Positions 1-8,482 of a stretch of 8,775 nt of DNA are shown here, in pieces. Position 1 is the first letter of the stretch. The number at the start of each line of letters is the position of its first letter. Source of the stretch: Flavobacteriales bacterium (lineage in GTDB: Bacteria > Bacteroidota > Bacteroidia > Flavobacteriales_D > Parvicellaceae); assembly GCA_015488785.1 (NCBI GenBank), contig WFNC01000576.1:1-8775 (forward strand). The letters are read 5' to 3'. Position numbers and translations under genes: made by a program. The notes under the pieces are model-generated. The model worked only from the letters and a program-made list of their open reading frames with translations. It ran no database searches and was not told the origin of the DNA.

Positions 1-2247
1 CATTTTGATGGTTGGGTAGAAATGGTTGAAGAGAATATGGACATGGATATCACTTACAACACAACCAAACAAACATTTAAATCATTATTGAGTATGATCC
101 CTGGTGTTTATACAGCTGACTTCAATGATATTGAAACCGACGGAACGCTGGCTATTGATGGATATGTAAAAGGAAAAATGGACTCAGTAGTTATGCCTGG
201 ATTCGATTTAAATTTAACCGTAGGAAATGCTTGGTTCAAATATCCCGATTTACCATCTAAACTAGATAAAATCGCAGTCGATTTGAATGTAAACCGAAAA
301 GAAAGTGCCGATTTGAACAATACGATTGTCAATTTAAAGAAAATGCACGCAGAGTTTGACGACAATACATTAGATGCAAATTTGATTGTGAAAAATGCAA
401 TGGTTGACCCGCATATAAAATCAGACATTAAAGCATTTATAGACTTAGCAAAACTTAAAAATGTAATACCAGTTTCAGAAGGAGAAAACTACAATGGATT
501 AATTACTTCAGACGTTCATTTGGAAGGTGCCGTTTCTTCATTAGAAAAAGAAGAATATCAAGATTTTGATGCAGATGGAGATTTAAGAATAAAAAATATG
601 TTGTACCAATCACCTGATTTGAGTTATGACGTTAACATTGATTCAATGTTGTTTTTGTTTGCGCCTCAAAACCTAAAGTTAGCCAATTTCGATGCTAAAA
701 TTGGAAAAAGTGATTTACACGCAAGTGGTATAATCGATAACTACATGGAATACTACCTAAAAGATGAATTATTAAAAGGAAGTTTTGATGTTACTTCTAG
801 TTATTTTGATTTAGACGAATTAATGTATGAAGATCCATCTACGGTAACAACAGAAGAAACTTTAGTAGAAGCAGAACCTATTGCTGTGGATTCGACTAAT
901 GCAGAAGTGATTGATATTCCTAAAAATATAGATTTTAATTTAAATACTAATATTGATAAACTAGCTTACGATGGATTAGAATTATCTAGCATGAAAGGCG
1001 CAGTTAAACTTAAAGAAGGTGTAGCTTATTTAGATGATGTTTCTTTAGGTATTCTTGGGGGTGTAGTTAAAGTCAACGGTGATTATAAGGCGATTACCAA
1101 GAAAAAAGCTCATGTAGATTTTGATTATGAAGTTGAAAATATGAACATTGCTAAATCGTTTGAGTACATGAATTCAGTTCAGACATTAGCTCCTGTAGCG
1201 AAGTATTGTGAAGGGTTGTTTTCTACTAAATTAGCTTTAAACACTGATATCGATCAAAATTTTGAACCTATTTACGAAAGTTTATCAGGAACAGGGAATT
1301 TTCTTACCGACAATATCCTAGTAAAAGATTTACCATTACTTAAAAAACTAGCTGACTTAACTAAAATTAAAGAATTGAAATCTCAAACATTCAACAACCT
1401 TAAATTCTTGTACGAACTTAGAGATGGAAAAGTCTTTGTAGATACCTTTCCTTTAAAAATGGCTGGAATTGATTCTAAAATTGCTGGGTCAACTGCTTTG
1501 ACAGAGGAAATCGATTATTTAATTAAAATGAAAATTCCTAGAGAAAAACTGGGGTCAGCAGCTAATGATTTGGTAAATGGATTGTTAAGTCAAGCAGCTT
1601 CTAAAGGTGTTGATTTGAAAGTAAGTGACTTAATTCCTTTAGATATAAAAGTTGGAGGAACAATGTTAAAACCTAAATTGGTTTCTAACCTAAACGAAAT
1701 AGGGAAAGATGGAGCTAAAGATTTAGTTGACAAAGGAAAAGACTTAGCAAAAGAAAAATTAGGAGAAGAAGCAAAGAAAATGATGGAAGAAGCTCAACGT
1801 CAGGCAGACAAATTAAATGAAGAAGCAAAAATAGCGGCTGATAAAATTAGAGCCGAAGCAAAAGTAGCAGCCGACCAAGTTAGAGCAGAAGGAGACAAAG
1901 CAGCAGCAAAAGCAAAAGCAGAAGCTAGAGCTGAAATTCAAAAACAAAAAGAAGAAGGTTATGCCGAGGCAGACAAATTAGTGAGCCAAGCAACAAATCC
2001 TATCGCTAGAAAAATTGCTGAAAAAGCGGCAGAAAAGATGAAAGAAGAATCAGATAAAAAAATAGAAAAACTGAATAAAAATGTTGATGCAAAAGGAAAT
2101 AAAATTTCGGAAGAAGCCAACAAAAAAGCTAAACGATTAGAAGACGAAGGAGAAACACAAGCAAAAAAAGTTGAAGATGAAGCTAAAGTTAAATCTGATT
2201 TGATAATTGAAACAGCACAAAATAAAGTTGATGCGAAGCTTAAGTAA
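1..2247 (+). CDS. AsmA-family outer-membrane biogenesis protein, 5'-truncated, with long helical tail
   Basis: The reading frame is open from the first base of the window, so the apparent Met at position 22 is internal and the true start, with the expected N-terminal membrane anchor, lies upstream. About 748 residues are visible. The body resembles Bacteroidota AsmA-like proteins: alternating beta-rich segments with typical phrases such as FKSLLSMIPGVY followed by DGYVKGKMD (about 84-180) and FKYPDLPSKLDKI (about 235-273). The AsmA-like region near 1270-1680 includes GSTALTEEIDYLIKMKIPRE and a stretch typical of the family C-terminus, DLIPLDIKVGGTMLKPKL. From about 1705 to the stop the protein changes to a low-complexity Ala/Glu/Lys-rich helix with 11-residue periodicity. 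AsmA-like proteins are periplasmic-facing, inner-membrane-anchored members of the wider group linked to lipid transport and outer-membrane assembly; the exact role here is not shown by the sequence. The family call is from recognised sequence style, not a search. Confidence 0.85.
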   Translation, partial: HFDGWVEMVEENMDMDITYNTTKQTFKSLLSMIPGVYTADFNDIETDGTLAIDGYVKGKMDSVVMPGFDLNLTVGNAWFKYPDLPSKLDKIAVDLNVNRKESADLNNTIVNLKKMHAEFDDNTLDANLIVKNAMVDPHIKSDIKAFIDLAKLKNVIPVSEGENYNGLITSDVHLEGAVSSLEKEEYQDFDADGDLRIKNMLYQSPDLSYDVNIDSMLFLFAPQNLKLANFDAKIGKSDLHASGIIDNYMEYYLKDELLKGSFDVTSSYFDLDELMYEDPSTVTTEETLVEAEPIAVDSTNAEVIDIPKNIDFNLNTNIDKLAYDGLELSSMKGAVKLKEGVAYLDDVSLGILGGVVKVNGDYKAITKKKAHVDFDYEVENMNIAKSFEYMNSVQTLAPVAKYCEGLFSTKLALNTDIDQNFEPIYESLSGTGNFLTDNILVKDLPLLKKLADLTKIKELKSQTFNNLKFLYELRDGKVFVDTFPLKMAGIDSKIAGSTALTEEIDYLIKMKIPREKLGSAANDLVNGLLSQAASKGVDLKVSDLIPLDIKVGGTMLKPKLVSNLNEIGKDGAKDLVDKGKDLAKEKLGEEAKKMMEEAQRQADKLNEEAKIAADKIRAEAKVAADQVRAEGDKAAAKAKAEARAEIQKQKEEGYAEADKLVSQATNPIARKIAEKAAEKMKEESDKKIEKLNKNVDAKGNKISEEANKKAKRLEDEGETQAKKVEDEAKVKSDLIIETAQNKVDAKLK

Positions 2248-2258
2248 GATTTGTTTTT

Positions 2259-2402
2259 GGGCGTTTTAACGAGCTATCCGCTTGTAGTTTTTAATTGTAA
2301 AAAAGTTTCACTAGCTATAAAAAGAGCTTCCTTTGGTCGCTTTTTTCTAGTTAGTTCATCTAATTTTACAATTAAAAAGCTATCGCTACTATCTCTAACG
2401 CG
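2259..2402. repeat. Nested palindromic intergenic repeat (REP/MITE-like)
   Basis: Nearly two thirds of the gap between the AsmA-like gene and the propeller gene is an imperfect palindrome. The outer ends are GCGTT (2261-2265) and AACGC (2397-2401). The middle arms are a perfect 15-base inverted repeat, TTTTTAATTGTAAAA (2288-2302) and its complement (2364-2378). The inner arms are an imperfect stem at 2310-2327 and 2339-2355 around an 11-base loop. The flanks between the outer and middle arms match only partly (GAGCTATCCGC on the left, GCTATCGCTACTATCTC on the right). From memory, sequences of this style, beginning GGGCGTTTTAACGAGCTATCCGC and ending in CTAACGC, recur between genes in flavobacterial genomes. 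That recurrence cannot be checked from one copy. No open reading frame or transposase is inside it. Confidence 0.6.
2310..2355. terminator. Candidate bidirectional hairpin terminator
   Basis: The inner stem pairs ACTAGCTATAAAAAGAGC (2310-2327) with GCTTTTTTCTAGTTAGT (2339-2355), leaving the loop TTCCTTTGGTC. Pairing has one G-U wobble, one U-C mismatch and one bulged G. The stem carries A-runs on its left arm and a T-run on its right arm, so on either strand the transcript would have a U-rich segment close to a hairpin. It lies 63 bases after the AsmA-like stop and would separate that gene from the propeller gene. Because the U-run is part of the stem and there is no GC-rich core, this is a weak intrinsic terminator at best, and its structure may simply reflect the repeat in which it sits. 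Confidence 0.35.
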
Positions 2403-2472
2403 AATAATATTGAATGACTAAACGTTGTTTTGTAATAATATTTTGTAACTTATTAATCTTAATAAACGAATT

Positions 2473-5400
2473 ATGAAAAGTCTAAGCTATTATTTATTAT
2501 TAATCTCACTTGTTTATGTTAACATAGCCAACGCTCAAAACAGTTCTTTTTTAGAAAACAAAGGACAAGTATTTGATCAAAATGGAGCATTTAACACCGA
2601 GGTAAAATACGTACTCTCGACTTCTGCTTATAATGTAAGTTTTTATCAAGATCATTTTTCATACGAAATATTTTCTGTACAAGAAAATGATTCCTCAATC
2701 CTAGATGTTGAGCGAATAGAAATGTGGTTTAAAAATGGAAATTCAAACACAGAGATTCTCCATTTTGAAAAAACAAAAGAAAACACCAATGTTTTCAAAA
2801 ATGGAAAATCATTTCCAAATATTAATAGCTTCAATAAAATTCGTTATAATAATGTATGGAATGGAGTAGATGTTGAATTCTTAATCGTAAACAATCAATT
2901 AAAGTATAATTACATTGTAAAAAACACAAAACTAAAATCATTTGAGTTAATTATAAAAGGAGGAACAAGCCATATTGATGGAAACGATGTCGTGCTTAAA
3001 GGAAAAACAAAAACGGTAATAGAAAATTTCCCTGAAGTATTTTACCTTAACGAAAAAGGAAATAAAGAATTTACAAACGTAACAATCCAAAATACTGAAA
3101 AAGGACTAAAGTATATTCTACCAAAAAATAGAACAAAAAAACTAATAATAGATCCAATTGCTTACGGACAAGAATATACAACTTATTACGGAGGAGCACA
3201 CATGGATTTTGCTTATAGTATCGACGTAAAAAAAAATACAAATGTAATTATTACAGGATATACTGTTAGTACAAATAACATCGCGACAACAGGAGCGTAC
3301 CAAACAACGCTTAATGATCAAGATTCTTTTCTTGCAGAATTTGATTTTCAAGGCAATAGACTTTGGGCAACCTATTTTGGCGGAACTTATGTAGAACGAA
3401 ATTATAGCGCGGATTTAGATACAAACGATAATATTTATATTGCAGGAAACACTGCGAGTATTATTGGATTAGCTACCAACGGAGCTTATCAACAGTATAT
3501 TTCTAGTGGCGATGATGCTTTTATGGCTAAGTTTTCCAATACAGGGCAACTAATGTGGAGTACTTACTACGGAGGGAATAATCATGAACTGATAACCACA
3601 ATAAAAGTTGATGATTCTAATAAAGTTTATGTAACAGGTCATACCTTAAGTTCCGATTTGCCATGTAGCGCCGATGCTTTTAGAAACAGCCTTTCTGGTA
3701 ATGAAAATGCATTTTTAGGTGTTTTTGATGCTGATGGAAATGTAATTTATAATTCTTACTATATAAAAGGAAGTAATACCAAAGGAGAAGATCTTGCAAT
3801 AACTGCTGATGGAACGATCTATATTGCTGGTACAACAAATGATGCAGAGCAAATAGCGAATCCTAATGTCCATCAAAATCAAAACGGAGGCTATTTAGAT
3901 GGATTTGTTTTAAAAATAAGCCCTCAGTTTCAAACAATTTGGAAAACTTATCTCGGTGGTTGGCACAATGAAATTTTGTCTGGAATAGCATTAGATTCAG
4001 TAGAAAATTTATATTTAACAGGAAAAACAAAAAGTAACAACGGAATTTCAACTCCAGGTTCATTTCAACCCAACTATGAAGATGTTAGTAACTGGGAAGG
4101 TTATATTGTGAAATTAGACAGCTCGTCAACAAGACAATGGGGAACATACATTACTGCAGGAGGTTTCGACGAAATGAAAGCTATTGTAACTACTGATACC
4201 GCAATTTGGGTTTTAGGTCTTTCTGATGGAAATGGTCTAGTAACTGATTCTACAGCTTTTCAAGAACAGAATAATGGAGGGTATGATGATATTTTATTAA
4301 ACTTTACAAAGGATGGGAATTTAATTTGGTCTACTTATTTCGGGGGAGCAAACAATGACTTTGGTAATGGTTTGTTAGTTGAAAATAATCAAATATTAAT
4401 TGTCGGGCAAACTGGTTCAAATACTAATTTTACAACAACTAATGCACATCAAACTCAATATGGAGGACATAGCTTTGATGGTTATTGGACTAAGTTTTGT
4501 AAGCCTTTAGCTCCATCTAGTATTTCATTGGTTGGAAGTACTACAATTTGTGAAGGAGATTCTGTCGAAGTGAGTTCAATGAATCAATTTTCAAGCTATA
4601 CTTGGAGTAATGGAGTAGCAGATAGCTCGTTAATGATTAAGACAACAGGAGATTATGTCTTAAAAACTAGAGATGTGAATAATTGCCCTGGAAGATCAGA
4701 TACCTTAAAAGTAATTGTAATTCCCGCTGTTCATCCAATCGTTCAGGTAAGTTCGCTTGCTATTTGTAATAATAGTTCGGTAACTTTAAACTTGAATGGA
4801 AGTTTTAATAGTGTTGTTTGGAATAATGCCACAACAGGAAGTAGCCAAACGGTCAATACTGGAGGAAATTATTATGCTACGGTTACCAATAGTCAAGGGT
4901 GTGAATCTTATTCTGATACAGTAGAGTTGTTCTCTCCTCAATATAAATATACTATTCAACTCATTGGTGATACAATAATTTGTGTAGGAGGAGAGTCTAT
5001 TTTATATACAGGAGGTGCTTTTAATAGCTTGAGTTGGAATAATGCTGAAACCTCAAATTCAATTACGATAAATAGCGCAGGGGATTATTATTTTACTGGA
5101 TTAGATACTAATTCTTGTGCTGTAGTTTCTGATACAATTTCGATTTCACAAATTAATTATTCAGCATCCAGCTTGGTGCTCGATACTGCTTCTTTATTCT
5201 CTGTTTGTTGGAACGATACCGTTTCGCTAACAGCGGAAAATAATTTTGAGACTTATGAATGGTCAAATGGAAGTCAACTTCAAACAATTTCAATTACAGA
5301 AGAAGGTTTTTTCTATGTTTCAGCAACTGATTCTAACGGCTGTGTTGGAATTTCCGATTCAATAGAGGTCGTTTTTAAATCTGACGGAACGACCTTAATA

Positions 5401-6093
5401 GACATTTCAAAAGGAAATTCTTTTTGCGAAGGCGATTCATTATTAATTACAGCAGATTCGTCATATCAAAATATAGAATGGAACACTTCTTTAACGAATC
5501 AAGACTCATTGTATGTTAATGTTGGAGGAGATTATTTTTATTCAGCTACCGATACCGCTTCTTGTCTCGTTTATTCTGATACCGTTAACATTACCGAAAA
5601 TACTTTGCCAAATGTTGTCATAGGGAATAATATTCCTGATACATTATGCCTAGACGATAGCTTTATGATTTATAGTTTAAACAATATGGATTCTTATAAT
5701 TGGTCAACAGGACAAACGACAGAGTATTTTAATCTGTCTTTTAATAATGTAGGATTTCACAATGTAATTTTAGAAGGTACAGATTATAATGGATGTATAA
5801 ATACCGATACAGCAGAAATATTTGTTTTTGATTGTGTACTTTTTAGTGATATAAATAAAGGAGAGAAGTCATTAGTTCAGCTTATAAACAGAAATAATTA
5901 TTTATATTTAACGAGTGATAATGTAATCGAAAAAATTAGATTGATAGATTATTCAGGAAGAATAGTAAAAGAAATTTCAGTTAAGAATAAAACAGTTGGA
6001 TTCGATGTTTCTACTCTTGCAAATGGGATTTATGTTTTATCTGTAGCGTTTAAAGAGCCTGGGAAACAATCTGTAATCAAATTAAAACTATAA
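2473..6093 (+). CDS. Secreted SBBP beta-propeller / Ig-like surface protein with type A T9SS sorting domain
   Basis: A complete 1206-residue protein. Residues 1-21 are a Sec signal peptide (KS charge, hydrophobic core, cleavage after ANA before Gln22). Residues about 24-228 match the DUF7948 style (FLENKGQV near the start, then WNGVDVEF, NYIVK and LIIDP). Residues about 231-675 carry seven blade motifs, YYGG238, YFGG301, YYGG365, YYIKG429, YLGG493, YITAGG559 and YFGG622, spaced 63-66 residues apart. Each blade also has a D-x-x-x-x-x-Y-[IV]-[ATV]-G-type strand, fitting SBBP repeats and one closed seven-bladed propeller. Residues about 683-1118 are six Ig-like modules with Cys-Trp-Cys spacing (Cys693/Trp711/Cys738 in the first). 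Residues about 1130-1206 are a T9SS type A sorting domain (IRLIDYSGRIVKE, LANGIYVLSV, terminal VIKLKL). It is expected on the cell surface or released, likely in adhesion or carbohydrate/protein binding; no catalytic motif is visible. The ATG at 2473 is chosen because it gives the signal peptide. No strong ribosome site precedes it, as is usual in this phylum. Confidence 0.93.
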   Translation: MKSLSYYLLLISLVYVNIANAQNSSFLENKGQVFDQNGAFNTEVKYVLSTSAYNVSFYQDHFSYEIFSVQENDSSILDVERIEMWFKNGNSNTEILHFEKTKENTNVFKNGKSFPNINSFNKIRYNNVWNGVDVEFLIVNNQLKYNYIVKNTKLKSFELIIKGGTSHIDGNDVVLKGKTKTVIENFPEVFYLNEKGNKEFTNVTIQNTEKGLKYILPKNRTKKLIIDPIAYGQEYTTYYGGAHMDFAYSIDVKKNTNVIITGYTVSTNNIATTGAYQTTLNDQDSFLAEFDFQGNRLWATYFGGTYVERNYSADLDTNDNIYIAGNTASIIGLATNGAYQQYISSGDDAFMAKFSNTGQLMWSTYYGGNNHELITTIKVDDSNKVYVTGHTLSSDLPCSADAFRNSLSGNENAFLGVFDADGNVIYNSYYIKGSNTKGEDLAITADGTIYIAGTTNDAEQIANPNVHQNQNGGYLDGFVLKISPQFQTIWKTYLGGWHNEILSGIALDSVENLYLTGKTKSNNGISTPGSFQPNYEDVSNWEGYIVKLDSSSTRQWGTYITAGGFDEMKAIVTTDTAIWVLGLSDGNGLVTDSTAFQEQNNGGYDDILLNFTKDGNLIWSTYFGGANNDFGNGLLVENNQILIVGQTGSNTNFTTTNAHQTQYGGHSFDGYWTKFCKPLAPSSISLVGSTTICEGDSVEVSSMNQFSSYTWSNGVADSSLMIKTTGDYVLKTRDVNNCPGRSDTLKVIVIPAVHPIVQVSSLAICNNSSVTLNLNGSFNSVVWNNATTGSSQTVNTGGNYYATVTNSQGCESYSDTVELFSPQYKYTIQLIGDTIICVGGESILYTGGAFNSLSWNNAETSNSITINSAGDYYFTGLDTNSCAVVSDTISISQINYSASSLVLDTASLFSVCWNDTVSLTAENNFETYEWSNGSQLQTISITEEGFFYVSATDSNGCVGISDSIEVVFKSDGTTLIDISKGNSFCEGDSLLITADSSYQNIEWNTSLTNQDSLYVNVGGDYFYSATDTASCLVYSDTVNITENTLPNVVIGNNIPDTLCLDDSFMIYSLNNMDSYNWSTGQTTEYFNLSFNNVGFHNVILEGTDYNGCINTDTAEIFVFDCVLFSDINKGEKSLVQLINRNNYLYLTSDNVIEKIRLIDYSGRIVKEISVKNKTVGFDVSTLANGIYVLSVAFKEPGKQSVIKLKL

Positions 6094-6192
6094 GAATAGG
6101 CAACTTTAATAATGGTTTTCCGTCAGTAGATTGATTAAGTCATTCAATTTGATGATAAGTACTTAAATTGGGTTGACTAAAAAATAGTAATT

Positions 6193-8472
6193 ATGTTTAA
6201 AAATATATTTTTTGTGCTTTTATTAGTGTTGTTGTCCAAAATGGTTTCGGCACATTCAGTTCAGGTAGCTTATTGCGGTAGTTGTCAAGGTTTATTAAGG
6301 TTGTATGTAGAACATTGGCACGGGAGCGGTTTTGGAGCTACTACAATGAATATTCAGGTGACCATTAATGGTGTTACGACTCAACAAGGAGGAGCTCCTG
6401 TTGGAAATATCAATTCTGCATTCGCAGATTTACCAAATTGCGCTACTCCTCCGGTAAGTTTTGGAGCATGTAGTCGAGCTAATTCTGAGAATTGGTGGGC
6501 AATATATGATTTTCCTAATGTTCCTTGCGGTGTTGATGTTTCTATAACCGTTATTTCGGGGAGTAATTATAACACTACAGATGGTTGTGGAATGTATCCA
6601 GCTTCAACTTCAGTTTTTCAAGTGCCTTGCCCAACTCCTCCAGTGACTTTGCCTAATCAAGAATATTGTGCCAATGATTTAGCTGTTCCGCCTGCTTTTC
6701 CAAACTCTGGGCAACCAGGAGTAACTTATGATTGGACAAATACGAACCCTGCTATTGGTTTAATGCCTTCGGGAACTGGAGATATTCCTTCTTTTGCTAC
6801 TACACCATCTACTGTTACAGAAATAGCAACTATTGATGTTGTTCAAGGTTGTAATGCGACTCAGTTTACTATTACTGTTCATCCACAACCAGAACCAAGT
6901 TTTTCGATTACAAATAATACAAATTTAAATCCAACAGGAGCACCTTTAACAACTTGTTTGTATGACCCTATTTATTTTATGGATCAATCTATCATTTCGG
7001 CTGGTAATATCCAGTCTCAGCAATGGGATTTTGGAGAGGGAGGTTCGCCTGATAACTCAACAAGTCCTTCGCATATCTATAATTCCGATGGGACATTTAA
7101 TGTTACTTTAACTACCGTGTCTAATGAAGGTTGTGTTGATTCTAAAATAAGTCCTGTTGTTGTACATCCAGTTCCTGAAGCTATTTTATTGGAATCTCCA
7201 GTTTGTTTGTATAATGAAGTTCAGTTTGAAGACTCTTCTAACATTCATTTCCCTGATTATGTAGATCAAACAATTATCGATTTTGGAGATGGTTCTCCAA
7301 TTGTAAGTACAATAAATCCTCAGCATGCTTACCCTGCGCCTGGAACTTATAATGTTAGTTATATTACAATTTCAAATCATGGTTGTATTGATAATACAAC
7401 GGCAACAGCAACTATTTATCCTGTTCCTGTGGCAGATTATAGTTCTACAACGGTTTGTGAAAATACAGAACCAACTGAGTTTACTAATTCGTCATCTATT
7501 TCAGATGGAAATGTGGTTAGTTGGCAATGGAATTTTGATGACCCCGTAAGTGGAATTTCAACTTTACCAAACCCTGCTCACAACTATAATTCAGGAGGTA
7601 TTTTTAATGTTCAATTAGTCGTAAGTTCTGCATTAGGTTGTTTTGATACCGTTGTAAAACCTGTAACTGTGTGGTCAAAACCAACTTCTATTTTTACTTC
7701 AGATATTACACAGGATTGCGCAGATGCGTGTATTAACTTTCTAGATTTTTCATTGTCTAATGCAACTTCTATTGATTTTTGGAAATGGGATTTAGCAGGT
7801 GGTGATTCTTCCGCAATTCAAAATCCTTCAAAATGTTATTATAATTCTAGCAATACAGAAGATTCTTTATTTTCTATCGGTTTGATAACAAGAAATGATT
7901 TAGGTTGTTATGATACAATTTTCATCGAAGATTATATTGCAGCTTGGCACAACCCTATAGCCGACTTTACCTTAGATCCCGAACTTACAAATATGTATTT
8001 GGCCGACATCGAATTTACAAATCAGTCTATTGGAGAGTATTTTTATGATTGGAATTTTGGAGATTTTATGTATGATATTGCAGAAAATCCCATTCATAAT
8101 TATGCTGATACAGGAACTTATCAAATAGAGTTAGCAGTAGAAACGAGACATGGCTGTAAAGACACAACGTATAGAAATGTACGAATTGATCCTGTGATTT
8201 CACTCTTTGTTCCTAATACTTTTACACCTAACGGAGACGGTGATAATGATGAATTCTTTTTCAAACAATATGCAATAGAAGAGAAAGGTCTTGATTTTAA
8301 AATTTTTGATAAATGGGGTACTTTAATTTATCAAACAGATCATTTCAAACCTTGGGATGGGAGTTATAAAGGTATGCCAGCAAAACAAGATACTTATGTT
8401 TATAAAATATCTTGTATCGACTTTTTTGGAGAGGAGCATAATGAGAAAGGACATGTTAATTTAATGCGTTAA
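6193..8472 (+). CDS. Secreted PKD-repeat surface protein with gliding-motility-associated C-terminal domain (type B T9SS signal)
   Basis: A complete 759-residue protein. Residues 1-20 are a signal peptide ending in VSA before His21. Residues 21-146 form a compact Cys-rich domain (Cys28, 31, 83, 93, 112, 132, 146) with a CxxC pair and an EHWHG motif; I do not know its function. A PKD-like module follows at about 148-232. Five PKD modules come next: QQWDFGEGG (277), IIDFGDGSP (361), WQWNFDD (444), a degenerate WKWDLAGGD (530) and DWNFGDF (619). Most have the usual H-x-Y strand and a GT-Y-x-V strand about 15-25 residues on. Residues about 669-759 are a CHU_C-type domain: VPNTFTPNGDGDND, then FKIFDKWGTLIY, WDGSYKG and DTYVYKI. 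That domain is the type B T9SS signal, found on large adhesins such as SprB. The protein is inferred to be an exported surface adhesin or matrix protein. The gene starts 99 bases after the propeller gene and ends 10 bases before the next gene, so it probably shares a transcript with the latter. Confidence 0.93.
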   Translation: MFKNIFFVLLLVLLSKMVSAHSVQVAYCGSCQGLLRLYVEHWHGSGFGATTMNIQVTINGVTTQQGGAPVGNINSAFADLPNCATPPVSFGACSRANSENWWAIYDFPNVPCGVDVSITVISGSNYNTTDGCGMYPASTSVFQVPCPTPPVTLPNQEYCANDLAVPPAFPNSGQPGVTYDWTNTNPAIGLMPSGTGDIPSFATTPSTVTEIATIDVVQGCNATQFTITVHPQPEPSFSITNNTNLNPTGAPLTTCLYDPIYFMDQSIISAGNIQSQQWDFGEGGSPDNSTSPSHIYNSDGTFNVTLTTVSNEGCVDSKISPVVVHPVPEAILLESPVCLYNEVQFEDSSNIHFPDYVDQTIIDFGDGSPIVSTINPQHAYPAPGTYNVSYITISNHGCIDNTTATATIYPVPVADYSSTTVCENTEPTEFTNSSSISDGNVVSWQWNFDDPVSGISTLPNPAHNYNSGGIFNVQLVVSSALGCFDTVVKPVTVWSKPTSIFTSDITQDCADACINFLDFSLSNATSIDFWKWDLAGGDSSAIQNPSKCYYNSSNTEDSLFSIGLITRNDLGCYDTIFIEDYIAAWHNPIADFTLDPELTNMYLADIEFTNQSIGEYFYDWNFGDFMYDIAENPIHNYADTGTYQIELAVETRHGCKDTTYRNVRIDPVISLFVPNTFTPNGDGDNDEFFFKQYAIEEKGLDFKIFDKWGTLIYQTDHFKPWDGSYKGMPAKQDTYVYKISCIDFFGEEHNEKGHVNLMR

Positions 8473-8482
8473 AACTAGATTT

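Noticed and set aside
108..428. Minus-strand open frame of 106 codons inside the AsmA-like gene
   Set aside because: It lies opposite a strongly coding frame, has no family resemblance and a Ser/Phe-rich shadow composition. The other minus-strand frames (2652-2834, 3142-3351, 3863-4063) were dismissed for the same reason.
2425..2445. Possible Bacteroidota-type promoter (TTG, then TATTTTG) before the propeller gene
   Set aside because: The -7-like element is one base short of TAnnTTTG, and the TTG is only about 11 bases upstream instead of roughly 19. In such AT-rich DNA this is not distinguishable from chance.
6144..6151. TCAATTTG, one mismatch from the -7 consensus TAnnTTTG, in the 99-base gap before the PKD gene
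   Set aside because: No TTG sits at the expected -33 distance. The CAATTT/AAATTG pair nearby is only six bases and AT-only, so it supports neither a promoter nor a terminator.
7325..7549. Plus-strand 74-codon frame overlapping the PKD protein
   Set aside because: It is an out-of-frame shadow inside well-supported PKD modules, with a low-complexity Leu/Ile/Gln-rich translation and no start context.
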